DNA of 33,969 bases, taken from assembly GCA_017473865.1 (NCBI GenBank), contig JAFUJB010000017.1, forward strand, positions 1 through 33,969. Reading direction: 5' to 3'. The notes beneath the pieces are model-generated. The model was not told where the DNA came from. It saw nothing but the letters and a program-made list of their open reading frames with translations, and searched no databases. The position numbers and the translations under genes are program-made. Below, piece after piece: positions 17,551 to 25,581 of this stretch (its first letter is position 1; every line of letters starts with the position of its first letter). The stretch comes from Clostridia bacterium (lineage in GTDB: Bacteria; Bacillota; Clostridia; Oscillospirales; CAG-272).

Positions 17551-18793
17551 TAAAAAAACAATTCTTCCTAAACTTCGATTTCAGGAATTTAATTCTTATC
17601 CCGAGTGGGAAATTACAACATTAGGAGCGATTTCCGAGCCTATCGAAGAAAAAGTTGGCTCAAGAAATTGTATTCTTATGAGTGTTACCGCCGGAAAAGG
17701 ATTAGTGCCTCAGAAAGAAAAATTTGGAAGAGAAATAGCAGGTAATTCTTATAAGAATTATTACGTTATTAGAGAAAATGATTTTGCCTATAACAAAAGT
17801 GCAACAAAGCAATTTCCCGAAGGTTATATTGCTATGCTTACTGATTATGACGAAGCTGCATTACCTAATAGCATATTTACTTGTTTTAGAATAACTGAAA
17901 AAGAATGTGAACCCGCCTTTATTAATCATCTCTTTCAAAGTAATTATCACGGCAAATGGTTAAGAAAATATATTGAGGTCGGAGCACGTGCACATGGCTC
18001 TTTAAATGTTGATTGTAATTATTTGTGGAGTATGCCAATTGCCTTGCCCAAAAAGAAGGAACAGGTGAAAATTGCTGAGATTTTATCTGAAATTGATAAG
18101 CTTATTATTAGTGAAAGTTCTAAACTTGATTTTTTGCAAACCCACAAAAATGGGTTAATGCAAAAGTTTTTCCCTTCGTGCGAAGATTCTTTTCCAAAAC
18201 TTAGATTCAAGGAGTTTTTTGATAAAAGAATAGATTTCAAAAGCGGAGATAAACTTTTTGACCCTATAAGTAATAAAGATCACAAATGCGATTTACCAGT
18301 TTTAGCTATATCGCAAGAACATGGCGCCATCCCTCGAGAAAAAATCGATTATAACGTTTTTGTTTCTGATAAAAGTTTAGAAAGCTATAAAGTGGTTGAA
18401 ATAGGTGATTTCATAATTAGTTTGAGATCTTTCCAAGGAGGAATTGAATATTCCGTATATCGCGGTATATGCAGTCCTGCGTATATAATTTTGCGAAAGA
18501 AAATTGACATATGCGATCAGTATTTCAAATATTACTTCAAAACCAAAAAATTCATTGCAGACTTGAACAAAAATTTGGAAGGAATCCGAGACGGAAAAAT
18601 GGTAAGTTATAGCCAATTTTCTGAGTTGGTATTGCCAGTTCCAGATAAAAAAGAGCAACAAAAAATAGCCAATTGTTTATGTTCTGTCGACGATTTGATT
18701 AATACTCAAGCAACGAAGATTGAAGAATTGCGGAATCACAAAAAAGGACTACTTCAACAGCTGTTTCCCTCGTTTGAGGAGGTAATTAAATGA
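17543..18793 (+). CDS. hsdS: Type I restriction enzyme, S (specificity) subunit
   Basis: 416 residues from the ATG at 17543, 8 bases inside the end of hsdR; an in-frame ATG at 17537 is too close to the GGGG SD. The protein has two target-recognition domains (about 15-150 and 225-365), each followed by a conserved helical spacer: PLPKKKEQVKIAEILSEIDK type, and DKKEQQKIANCLCSVDDL. The phrases LPKLRF and FPKLRFKEF start the two halves, a typical internal duplication. It sets the two-part DNA target, which cannot be read from sequence. Confidence 0.9.
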   Translation: MSDKKTILPKLRFQEFNSYPEWEITTLGAISEPIEEKVGSRNCILMSVTAGKGLVPQKEKFGREIAGNSYKNYYVIRENDFAYNKSATKQFPEGYIAMLTDYDEAALPNSIFTCFRITEKECEPAFINHLFQSNYHGKWLRKYIEVGARAHGSLNVDCNYLWSMPIALPKKKEQVKIAEILSEIDKLIISESSKLDFLQTHKNGLMQKFFPSCEDSFPKLRFKEFFDKRIDFKSGDKLFDPISNKDHKCDLPVLAISQEHGAIPREKIDYNVFVSDKSLESYKVVEIGDFIISLRSFQGGIEYSVYRGICSPAYIILRKKIDICDQYFKYYFKTKKFIADLNKNLEGIRDGKMVSYSQFSELVLPVPDKKEQQKIANCLCSVDDLINTQATKIEELRNHKKGLLQQLFPSFEEVIK

Positions 18794-20112
18794 GCATTAA
18801 TATTCCAGAAAAATACAGCAAAGAAGAATTTAACAAGCTAATGAACAAAACCTTAAAAGGTAATGATTTTAGCCAATACCAAGCTTTGTTTAGAGAGAGT
18901 TATAAAAAGCCGCCCAAGGGCGCAACAGAGTACCAATTAAGGGACGGAATATCGATTGATGTCAAAAAGAAAATCGATTATGTCCTTAAAAGAGTCGGCG
19001 ATGGTCGTTTTGATACGTTAAAGGATATTGCGGAATATTTTAGGATGCTGTTAGATGATAGAAAGTTCATAGTTCTTTTTGCTTACAATGGCACCGGAAA
19101 AACTCGTCTTTCTGCCGAATTCAAATCTTTGGGGCAACAGCTTGATGAAGCCACTGGTAGAAAAACTGCGGATACACTCTATTACAATGCGTTTACCGAA
19201 GATTTGTTTTATTGGGATAATGATTTGGAAAATGATACAGAACGTGTTTTAAAACTAAATGGAAGTTCAAGGTTTTTCGCCGGATTGGACGAGTTGGAAA
19301 TGGAGAGTAAAATTCGTCCTTTACTTCATCGATATGCAGATTTTGACTTTACGATTGATTACGAGAACTCAACTGTTCGTTTTTCAAGAAACGTGTTAAT
19401 CGATGGTGTTTCAGAGCGAGTTGATAACATAAAGGTATCACGAGGAGAAGAAAACATATTTATTTGGTGTTTCTTCCTTGCCATTGTTACCTTAGTAGCC
19501 GACAAGGTTGAAGCATATAGTTGGGTAAAATATGTTTATGTGGACGACCCTATTTCTTCTCTTGATGATAATAATGCTATTGCCGTGGCAAGTCATTTGG
19601 CTCAGCTAATGAAAGACTGCGATATAAAAGTTGTAGTATCCTCTCATCATGCGTTGTTTTTTAACGTATTGTGTAACGAACTTGGGCGCTCTGCTCAATT
19701 GTTTTTGCAAAAAAATACCTCTGACAACACATATCTTTTAAAGAACACAGAAAAAACTCCGTTTTTCCATCACGTTGCTTTGTTGAAAGAATTAAAAAAA
19801 GCAGCTGATTCGGGTGAATTGTATACTTATCATTTCAATATTTTAAGAAACATTTTGGAAAAGACGGCATCTTTCCATGGATTTAAGCATTTTTCAGATT
19901 GTCTCCGAAAAAACGAAGAAGATGGGGATGATATTTTACATAAAAGAATGCTTGACTTGTTAAGCCATGGCAACTATTCGTTATTTAATCCTATAGAAAT
20001 GGTAGATGAAAACAAGGGACACTTCAGAAATATTTTGAATAACTTCTTGGAAGATTACAAGTTTAATGAAAAACTATTTGAATCCACACAAACGCAGGAG
20101 GATGAGCAATGA
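18790..20112 (+). CDS. PrrC-like ATPase / putative anticodon nuclease in the type I locus
   Basis: 440 residues, close to PrrC (about 400) and far shorter than RloC. An ABC-type ATPase is visible: Walker A AYNGTGKT (98-105), signature-like SRGEEN (217-222), Walker B YVDDPISSLD (250-259) and a switch SSHH (284-287). The C-terminal domain has R353-x3-E357 and H393, the same order and similar spacing as the Arg320-Glu324-His356 catalytic triad of PrrC. Starts and stops overlap (ATGA) with hsdS and hsdM. PrrC sits silent within a type I enzyme and cuts tRNA when restriction is blocked by phage; this role is inferred here. Confidence 0.75.
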   Translation: MSINIPEKYSKEEFNKLMNKTLKGNDFSQYQALFRESYKKPPKGATEYQLRDGISIDVKKKIDYVLKRVGDGRFDTLKDIAEYFRMLLDDRKFIVLFAYNGTGKTRLSAEFKSLGQQLDEATGRKTADTLYYNAFTEDLFYWDNDLENDTERVLKLNGSSRFFAGLDELEMESKIRPLLHRYADFDFTIDYENSTVRFSRNVLIDGVSERVDNIKVSRGEENIFIWCFFLAIVTLVADKVEAYSWVKYVYVDDPISSLDDNNAIAVASHLAQLMKDCDIKVVVSSHHALFFNVLCNELGRSAQLFLQKNTSDNTYLLKNTEKTPFFHHVALLKELKKAADSGELYTYHFNILRNILEKTASFHGFKHFSDCLRKNEEDGDDILHKRMLDLLSHGNYSLFNPIEMVDENKGHFRNILNNFLEDYKFNEKLFESTQTQEDEQ

Positions 20113-21719
20113 ACGAAAATCAACAAAAACAATTAGGCGCAACTCTTTGGGGCATAGCAAATAAGTTGCGCGGAGCGATGAACGCTGATGACTTCCGAGA
20201 TTATATGCTTTCTTTTCTCTTCCTCCGTTATCTTTCCGACAATTACGAGGAAGCCGTAAAAAAAGAACTCGGCAAGGATTATTTTGACTTAAAACAAACA
20301 GAGCCTTGGCGTGCATTGGCTTTGTGGTACAACAACAATAAAGATGATGTTACAGAATTTGAAAAGCAAATGCGCCGTAAAGTTCATTATGTTATTAAGC
20401 CTAATTATTTGTGGGGTTATATATATGAACTTGCTAAAACGCAAAGTAACGATCTCTTAAAAACACTGCAAGCTGGATTCAAATATATTGAAAACGAGTC
20501 ATTTGACAGTAAATTTCATGGGTTGTTCTCTGAAGTTAATCTTGATTCTGAAAAATTAGGAAAGAACTATTCTGCACGAAACACTATGCTTTGTTCGGTA
20601 ATAACCGAAATAGCGAAGGGGCTTTCTGAGTTCCCGAATGATTCAGATTTGTTAGGCGATGCGTACGAATATCTTATCGGTCAATTTGCCGCAGGTTCTG
20701 GCAAAAAGGCGGGTGAATTCTACACTCCTCAGCAAGTATCTACTATTCTTTCTCGAATCGTTACTCTGGATAGCCAAGATCCAAGCACCGGTAAAAAGAA
20801 ACGCTTAAAGAATGTGTTAGACTTTGCTTGTGGCTCGGGCTCTCTCTTGATAAATGTTAAAAAACAACTGGGATCAAACAATATAGGACAAATCTATGGG
20901 CAAGAAAAAAATATAACCACATACAACCTTGCTCGTATGAATATGTTGCTTCACGGACTCAAGGATTCGGAATTTCAGATATTCCACGGAGACTCTTTGG
21001 CAAATGATTGGAATTTGCTAAAAGAAATGAACCCGGCAAAGAAATTGCAATGTGATGCCGTGGTGGCAAATCCTCCCTTCAGTTTGAGATGGGAACCTAA
21101 AGATTCTATGAAAGAGGATTTCAGATTTAAGAGTTATGGGCTTGCACCGAAATCTGCGGCAGATTTTGCATTTTTGCTTCATGGTTTCCACTTCCTGAGT
21201 GATGAAGGAACAATGGCTATTATTCTCCCTCACGGTGTTCTTTTCCGTGGTGGCGCGGAAGAAACCATTCGCAAAAAGCTGTTGTTGGATGGAAATATCG
21301 ATACAATTATCGGTCTCCCCGCAAATCTTTTCTTCTCAACAGGAATCCCGGTATGTATTATTGTGCTTAAGAAGTGCAAAAAGTTTGATGACGTATTATT
21401 TATCAATGCAAGCAATTACTTTGAGAAAAGTAAACGGCAAAATGTTTTATTACCTGAGCACATTGATAAGATCGTTGAAACCTATCAATATAGAAAGGAA
21501 GAAGATAAGAAATACTCACGTCGTGTAACCTTAGAGGAAATTAAGAACAATGATTACAACCTGAATATTTCTCGTTATGTTAGCACAGCAAGCGTAGAAG
21601 AACCTATTGATCTGATTGAAGTAAGTAAAGAATTGGAGAAAATAGAATCGGATATCAAGAAAGCTAAAGAAGCTCATAATAAATTTTTAAGAGAACTCGG
21701 ATTGCCGGAGATAAAATAA
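20109..21719 (+). CDS. hsdM: Type I restriction enzyme, M (methyltransferase) subunit
   Basis: 536 residues. The N-terminal HsdM domain (GATLWGIANKLRGAMNADDF...FLFLRYLSDNYEE) is followed by the SAM-binding motif I LDFACGSGSLL (from D238, with the ACGSG loop) and the catalytic NPPF (321-324) of N6-adenine methyltransferases. The start overlaps the preceding ATPase stop (ATGA), showing translational coupling. hsdM is last in this operon, while it is usually first; a late modification gene after hsdR makes me expect other control of restriction on entry. Confidence 0.95.
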   Translation: MNENQQKQLGATLWGIANKLRGAMNADDFRDYMLSFLFLRYLSDNYEEAVKKELGKDYFDLKQTEPWRALALWYNNNKDDVTEFEKQMRRKVHYVIKPNYLWGYIYELAKTQSNDLLKTLQAGFKYIENESFDSKFHGLFSEVNLDSEKLGKNYSARNTMLCSVITEIAKGLSEFPNDSDLLGDAYEYLIGQFAAGSGKKAGEFYTPQQVSTILSRIVTLDSQDPSTGKKKRLKNVLDFACGSGSLLINVKKQLGSNNIGQIYGQEKNITTYNLARMNMLLHGLKDSEFQIFHGDSLANDWNLLKEMNPAKKLQCDAVVANPPFSLRWEPKDSMKEDFRFKSYGLAPKSAADFAFLLHGFHFLSDEGTMAIILPHGVLFRGGAEETIRKKLLLDGNIDTIIGLPANLFFSTGIPVCIIVLKKCKKFDDVLFINASNYFEKSKRQNVLLPEHIDKIVETYQYRKEEDKKYSRRVTLEEIKNNDYNLNISRYVSTASVEEPIDLIEVSKELEKIESDIKKAKEAHNKFLRELGLPEIK

Positions 21720-21730
21720 TATAATTTCCA

Positions 21731-21766
21731 TTCTCTCTGGACTTCCATCCCTTTCTGTGATATTGT
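21731..21766 (+). promoter_or_regulatory. IME promoter module, copy 2
   Basis: TTCTCTCTGGACT, with TGGACT (21738-21743) as -35, 17-bp spacer, TATTGT (21761-21766) as -10. Similarity to the module at 9763 continues past the -10 (TTTSTGATAT, TGTGCT). It drives the four-gene cluster at 21797-23169. Confidence 0.65.
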
Positions 21767-21796
21767 GTGTGCTACCACAAAAAGGAGGTAGTACAT

Positions 21797-22069
21797 ATGG
21801 TACGTACAAAACAAGTAAATAACGAAAACGGAGCGGTTCTTAATCGGGATTTCCCGAGGCGGGGCCGCTCTCTCATTATGGTGCCGGAGGAGCTAAAAAG
21901 GCTTTATCCCAACGCGAAGCCGGAGCACATCAAAATAGCTTTGGAGAGATTCTGCGATTATGAGTGTAGCGAGGATGAGAGCAAAATCGAGCTGTTCGGC
22001 AAGGTGCTGGCAGCGGGGATCATCGACGAAAGCATCGGAAAGCGAGGTGGAGAGCATGGGAATTCTTGA
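21797..22069 (+). CDS. Small conserved-looking IME protein, unknown function
   Basis: 90 residues from the ATG at 21797, which has a strong AAAGGAGG SD; an in-frame ATG at 21767 lies before that SD and is not used. The N-terminus is basic and the middle (RSLIMVPEELKRLYPNAKPEHIKIALERFCDYE) is helical and mixed in charge. No family recognised. Its 3' end overlaps the next gene by 14 bases, and it is the first gene behind promoter copy 2. Confidence 0.6.
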   Translation: MVRTKQVNNENGAVLNRDFPRRGRSLIMVPEELKRLYPNAKPEHIKIALERFCDYECSEDESKIELFGKVLAAGIIDESIGKRGGEHGNS

Positions 22070-22328
22070 AGAGCTATGGTACGGCAATATCTCACCGTGC
22101 GAGCGGGATTTCAAAAAAGGCAGTACATATTCGGAGCTGCTTGGGTACATCGTCAGGCACGAAGAGGATCTGAAGAAACGGCTGAATGACGAGGAAATCG
22201 AGATCCTCGAAAAATTCACCGAATGTACCAACGAAATGTATGGTATCGCGGAGCGTGAAGCGTTCGCAAGAGGGTTCGTGCTCGGAGCCAGGATTATCAT
22301 TGAGGTGATGAACACGGAAATTGAATAA
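22056..22328 (+). CDS. DUF6809-like small protein
   Basis: 90 residues from ATG 22056 (SD AGGTGGAG). The opening MGILEELWYGNISPCERDFKKGSTYSELL followed by helices (EEDLKKRLNDEEIEILEKF) resembles the small helical family often annotated DUF6809 in Clostridia, found on mobile elements. A longer frame from 21960 ignores this SD and start. Function unknown; it overlaps its neighbour in an apparent operon. Confidence 0.7.
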   Translation: MGILEELWYGNISPCERDFKKGSTYSELLGYIVRHEEDLKKRLNDEEIEILEKFTECTNEMYGIAEREAFARGFVLGARIIIEVMNTEIE

Positions 22329-22349
22329 TACCGAGGAGAAAACACAACG

Positions 22350-22625
22350 ATGAATGAAAAGGATTTAGAAGATGCATTGAAACGGCTGAATCAGTTAAGA
22401 ATGCTGCATTTGGCTCAATGTCGAGAAGACGTACAACGTATCATAGACAATAAAATCACAGATGAAAATTATATCGAATCTACACTTGATCGGACACTGA
22501 ACTTTTACGACGATGAAGAGTTCCTGGAGTTGTTTTGGAAGCTGATCAACTATGTTGAAACGTTCGACACGAGTATCGGAGCTTCTTATCGCAGATTAGA
22601 AGAAACCTTGAACGAAGGATATTAA
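22350..22625 (+). CDS. Small acidic helical protein, unknown function
   Basis: 91 residues, acidic, no membrane segment, almost all predicted helix (EDALKRLNQLRMLHLAQCR...RLEETLNEGY). A CGAGGAGAAAA SD precedes the ATG. It lies 21 bases after the DUF6809-like gene and 16 bases before the exported protein gene. No family recognised. Confidence 0.6.
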   Translation: MNEKDLEDALKRLNQLRMLHLAQCREDVQRIIDNKITDENYIESTLDRTLNFYDDEEFLELFWKLINYVETFDTSIGASYRRLEETLNEGY

Positions 22626-22641
22626 AGAAAGGAAAATACAT

Positions 22642-23169
22642 ATGAAAAAGTTAATCACCATCATCCTTGCACTAATCATGACGCTCTTCTCCGCACCGCA
22701 AAAGTGCGCAGATCAACCGCACGTGACTGCCGAAAAAGCGCCACAGACGGCGATAACGACAACGGTGGGGCAAGTACCCGAAAAGAGCGAAAAGCCCGCA
22801 GGAACGGCGTTTGTGGGCGAAGTGAGCGAGTTAGAAACCATTATTCAAACCAAAGAATCGACGGTAACTGAAAGCAAAGTTGTGCCCAAAGAAACAGAGA
22901 TATTTACTGAAGAAAAAACACCGCCGGAACAAGAAACCGTGACAAAGGAATGCACCGAAATCACCGAAGAAGTTATCAACATCGAAACGGAAGAAGAAAC
23001 CGTCGAATGCATTGACGATGGCGATCAAAGCCTTGCGGAATACAAACCGCAAATCGGTGGTCAGCCGAATCCCTTCGAGAATGATACACCGACCGAGATC
23101 GATGACCGACCGGTAGAAGATTACGTGGGCGAAGGTGAAGACCGTCCCGGCGAAGGAAAACACTTCTGA
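22642..23169 (+). CDS. Exported, glutamate/threonine-rich low-complexity protein
   Basis: 175 residues. The N-terminus MKKLITIILALIMTLFSAP is a clear signal peptide with probable cleavage near SAPQKCA; the cysteine at about 23 does not sit in a good lipobox. The mature part is low complexity and rich in E, T, K and V (ETEIFTEEKTPPEQETVTKE), ending in an acidic proline/glycine tail without LPxTG anchor or second helix. Likely secreted or loosely surface-bound and unstructured. Last gene of the cluster, with a terminator right after. Role unknown. Confidence 0.6.
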   Translation: MKKLITIILALIMTLFSAPQKCADQPHVTAEKAPQTAITTTVGQVPEKSEKPAGTAFVGEVSELETIIQTKESTVTESKVVPKETEIFTEEKTPPEQETVTKECTEITEEVINIETEEETVECIDDGDQSLAEYKPQIGGQPNPFENDTPTEIDDRPVEDYVGEGEDRPGEGKHF

Positions 23170-23176
23170 GGTTCAA

Positions 23177-23206
23177 AAGGTGGGCGCAAATACGCCCACC
23201 TTTTTG
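23177..23206 (+). terminator. Terminator of the 21.8-23.2 kb cluster
   Basis: Stem AAGGTGGGCG / CGCCCACCTT with a short loop and TTTTTG tail, just after the stop at 23169. Confidence 0.9.
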
Positions 23207-23224
23207 CGACTTCATAAAACCCTA

Positions 23225-23253
23225 TTGAAAACGCAAAGACATTCGTGTATAAT
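23225..23253 (+). promoter_or_regulatory. Strong promoter of the non-coding RNA
   Basis: TTGAAA (23225-23230), exactly 17 bp, TATAAT (23248-23253), followed by ATGCTCA. No ORF of any length with an SD follows before the terminator at 23484. Confidence 0.85.
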
Positions 23254-23259
23254 ATGCTC

Positions 23260-23532
23260 ACAGGGTTCGAAGCAGTAAAAAATTTCCTTCAGCCTACATA
23301 CTTCAACATAATTCTCGGCTTGTATTTGATATAATACTGTCGAGGAAACTCAAAAGACAATAAAATAGCTTTATGTATCGTACATAGCATCCATCCGCCG
23401 GACACGCTGATCACCGATCAGTAAAGCAAGCCGGAAAAGAGCTTATATCCACCCGCATGGGTGAGAACACTGACCATCGAGATAGGGCATGACATACACT
23501 GATTTTTCAGTGGTATCGTCATGCCCTTTTTT
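23260..23532 (+). ncRNA. Structured non-coding RNA of about 270 nt
   Basis: It runs from a near-consensus promoter to a strong terminator (GGGCATGAC...GTCATGCCC at 23485-23526, inner stem CACTGA/TCAGTG, then TTTTTT). Between them are hairpins TATGTA(TCG)TACATA at about 23373, CTGATC(ACC)GATCAG (23407-23421) and CACCC(GCAT)GGGTG (23450-23463), with a CCGG/CCGG pair around the second. No start codon with SD and reading frame is supported. It lies between the cargo and the replication/mobilization genes. It could be an antisense or copy-control RNA, a leader, or a trans-acting RNA; I cannot place it in a known family. Confidence 0.7.
23484..23532 (+). terminator. Terminator of the non-coding RNA
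   Basis: A 9-bp outer stem and 6-bp inner stem with an asymmetric internal loop, then six T. Confidence 0.9.
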
Positions 23533-23559
23533 AGTTGTCATTTTGCAGTTTAGGTGTTT

Positions 23560-23985
23560 CAAAGTAAACAATTTGTTAATTGTCAAAAAAAGCGGTGGTC
23601 AAATCTCAAAAAAATGCCCAATAGAGGATGGAGGGGTTTTTCAGTAAATAATTTGTTAATTCTCCAAAAAATCTTCGTTCAAATCGAAAAAAGTCAGCAA
23701 TAAAGGATGAGGGTACATTTTATTAAGAAAAGTTTCGTCCAAGCGAAAAAATAGTGTGGAATATAAAGTGAGATCGTTTTTCTCAAAGAAAAGGTTGTTA
23801 AATTGCAAAAAAGTGTGGGATATAAAGTGGAGTCAAAATTAGCCTCGTCCAAATTCAAAAAAAGTGCCCAATAAAGGATAGAGGAATCTTTCCTAAAAAC
23901 TCAATAAAAGTCAGCAATAAAAGGTAGAAGTACTTTCCTAAAAAACAGAAAAAAGTGTGGAATATAAAGTGAGGGGTATAAAAAG
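23560..23985 (+). repeat. Degenerate iteron-like array upstream of the RepA-type gene
   Basis: Seven units centred near 23613, 23693, 23754, 23813, 23864, 23910 and 23955, spaced 80, 61, 59, 51, 46 and 45 bases. Each has an A-tract, then GTGnnnAATAAAGGATnGAGG or GTGTGGAATATAAAGTGAGG. Five units are preceded by a GTyCAAAT-like block. AGTAAAYAATTTGTTAATT occurs twice (about 23563 and 23643). No ORF spans the 500 bases. Position before a replication-type ATPase suggests an origin (oriV) or a leader controlling it. Confidence 0.65.
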
Positions 23986-24065
23986 AACTTTCTCGCTGGC
24001 TACTACTTAGAGGGATCTTTTTCTCAAAGATAAAAATACATCAATAAAACCAAGGAGGTAAACAA

Positions 24066-25046
24066 ATGGACAAAGAAATGAAGTTGGTCTCGATCTCGGA
24101 GATCGAACTGCAAGAGGTGGAGTGGTTGTGGTATCCGTATATCCCGTTCGGGAAGATCACTATCATTCAAGGTGATCCGGGCGAGGGTAAAACGACGCTG
24201 GGGCTACGGCTCGCGGCGGCGTGCTCCAACGGTCACGGCTTTCCCGGTATGGAAGATCGCGCACCCATCAGCGTGATCTATCAGACTGCCGAGGACGGTC
24301 TCGGCGACACGGTGAAACCGAGGTTGATGGAAGCCCAGGCGAACGAAAATCTGATCTTCAACATCAGCGAAGAGGTGGACGTGCTAACGCTGAAGGACGA
24401 GCGCATTGAGGCGGCGATCAAAGCGACGGGCGCAAAGCTGATGATCTTCGATCCCATCCAAGGCTACGTTGGAGAGGACACCGACATTAACCGAGCAAAC
24501 GAGATCCGCACCGTGATGCGCGGTATTGCAAGGATCGCTGAGGAAACGGGTTGCGCCATTGTGTTTGTGGGGCATCTCAACAAGATGAAAGGCACGAACA
24601 GCGCGTACCGCGGTCTTGGCACCATCGACTTCCGTGCATCGGCGCGAAGCGTGCTTCTCGTCGGCAGACACCGCAAGACGCCAAACGTGCGCGTGATCGT
24701 TCACGACAAATCGTCTCTTGCGCCCGAAGGAAAATCGATGGCGTTCAATCTCGGTAACGAAGAGGGATTCCATTGGATCGACGGCTACGACAACATCACG
24801 GCAGACGAGCTTCTCTGCGGTGGCACGAGCGAAACGAAGACCGACCTTGCCGAGGATCTGATTCGGGATATGCTTTCCTCAGGCGAGTTCGTTCCTTCAG
24901 AAAAAATCTACGCCAAAGCAAAGGAGAAGGATATCTCACCGCGCACCGTCAACGAAGCAAAGACGCGCATCAAAGGTATCGAAACCAAGAAGCTCGGAAA
25001 GGGGTGGTCGTGGGCGATTCCTGAGAATGCAGACTGCACCGAATGA
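24066..25046 (+). CDS. RepA-like RecA-fold ATPase (AAA_25 type)
   Basis: 326 residues. Walker A GDPGEGKT (36-43) and Walker B LMIFDP (D129) lie in a RecA-like domain of the RepA/DnaB-related type (AAA_25). The stretch GCAIVFVGHLNKMKGTNSAYRG is the sensor segment of that family. The C-terminal 70 residues (LIRDMLSSGEFVPSEKIYAKAKEKDISPRTVNEAKTRI) look like a winged helix. Such proteins act as replicative helicases of plasmids or in replication of integrative elements. An AAGGAGG SD precedes the ATG. The iteron-like array directly upstream fits a replication module. Confidence 0.85.
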   Translation: MDKEMKLVSISEIELQEVEWLWYPYIPFGKITIIQGDPGEGKTTLGLRLAAACSNGHGFPGMEDRAPISVIYQTAEDGLGDTVKPRLMEAQANENLIFNISEEVDVLTLKDERIEAAIKATGAKLMIFDPIQGYVGEDTDINRANEIRTVMRGIARIAEETGCAIVFVGHLNKMKGTNSAYRGLGTIDFRASARSVLLVGRHRKTPNVRVIVHDKSSLAPEGKSMAFNLGNEEGFHWIDGYDNITADELLCGGTSETKTDLAEDLIRDMLSSGEFVPSEKIYAKAKEKDISPRTVNEAKTRIKGIETKKLGKGWSWAIPENADCTE

Positions 25047-25266
25047 AGACGGTAACATTGCAGAGTGTCTCTGTTGCAAGGATGAAGCTTGCAGCCTTTG
25101 GGAAGATCACGCACAGTGTCACTTGCATTGTTGCATTGTTAAATCGGGGGTGGGGTTACCGTCATTGTGTTACCGTCGCAAGATTCGCCTTTGTCGGTCA
25201 AACAAGTTTGTCCGTGAGGCAATGCGGGCTAAGCCCACACCCCTATGAAGAAAGTGAGGTAAGAAT
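25047..25266 (+). other. Candidate transfer origin (oriT) region
   Basis: 220 bases without a credible gene, directly before mobC and the relaxase, where oriT is commonly found. It contains GTTACCGTC twice (about 25156 and 25169), a GGGC(TAA)GCCC hairpin near 25228, and the GC-rich GCCCACACCCC that follows. The nick site cannot be assigned by eye. Confidence 0.4.
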
Positions 25267-25578
25267 TTGAAAGAAAACAGAACCAAGCGGGTGACCTTCC
25301 GCGTCACTGAAGAAGAATACGAACGGCTTGAAGAACTTGCGTACGGCTCGTATCGACTCATATCCGTTTACTGCCGAGACTGTGTGTTCGGCAAAAAGAT
25401 CACCGTGATCCCCGGCATTGACGATGCGGCAAAGCAGCTTCGTCGCATCGGGAACAATCTCAATCAACTCACGTGGCGCGTCAACGAAGGCACGCTCACG
25501 GCGGTGAACCTTGAAGAAACGAAGCGTGAGCTTGCAAAGATCTTCGAGCTGCTCAATGAAAAAATGAAAGGAGCGTGA
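25267..25578 (+). CDS. mobC: MobC-like relaxosome accessory protein
   Basis: 103 residues, read from TTG at 25267 with a GTGAGGT SD about 8 bases upstream; no ATG fits. The N-terminus NRTKRVTFRVTEEEYERLEE is a ribbon-helix-helix DNA-binding segment, and the C-terminal IDDAAKQLRRIGNNLNQLTWRVNEG is the typical MobC block. MobC binds oriT and helps the relaxase open the strand. The relaxase start lies four bases after its stop. Confidence 0.85.
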   Translation: MKENRTKRVTFRVTEEEYERLEELAYGSYRLISVYCRDCVFGKKITVIPGIDDAAKQLRRIGNNLNQLTWRVNEGTLTAVNLEETKRELAKIFELLNEKMKGA

Positions 25579-25581
25579 GTG

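Noticed and set aside
18790-20112. RloC-type nuclease
   Set aside because: RloC is far longer and carries a zinc-hook coiled coil, which is absent here.
21960-22055. Longer N-terminus for the DUF6809-like protein
   Set aside because: It overlaps the preceding gene in another frame; ATG 22056 has an SD and begins the family sequence.
23260-23532. Retron or reverse-transcriptase RNA
   Set aside because: No reverse transcriptase gene is anywhere in the window.
23560-23985. CRISPR array
   Set aside because: Units are degenerate, spacing falls from 80 to 45 bases, and no cas genes are present.
25027-25270. Small ORFs between the RepA-like gene and mobC
   Set aside because: They overlap each other in different frames, lack SDs and have no protein-like composition; the region fits oriT better.
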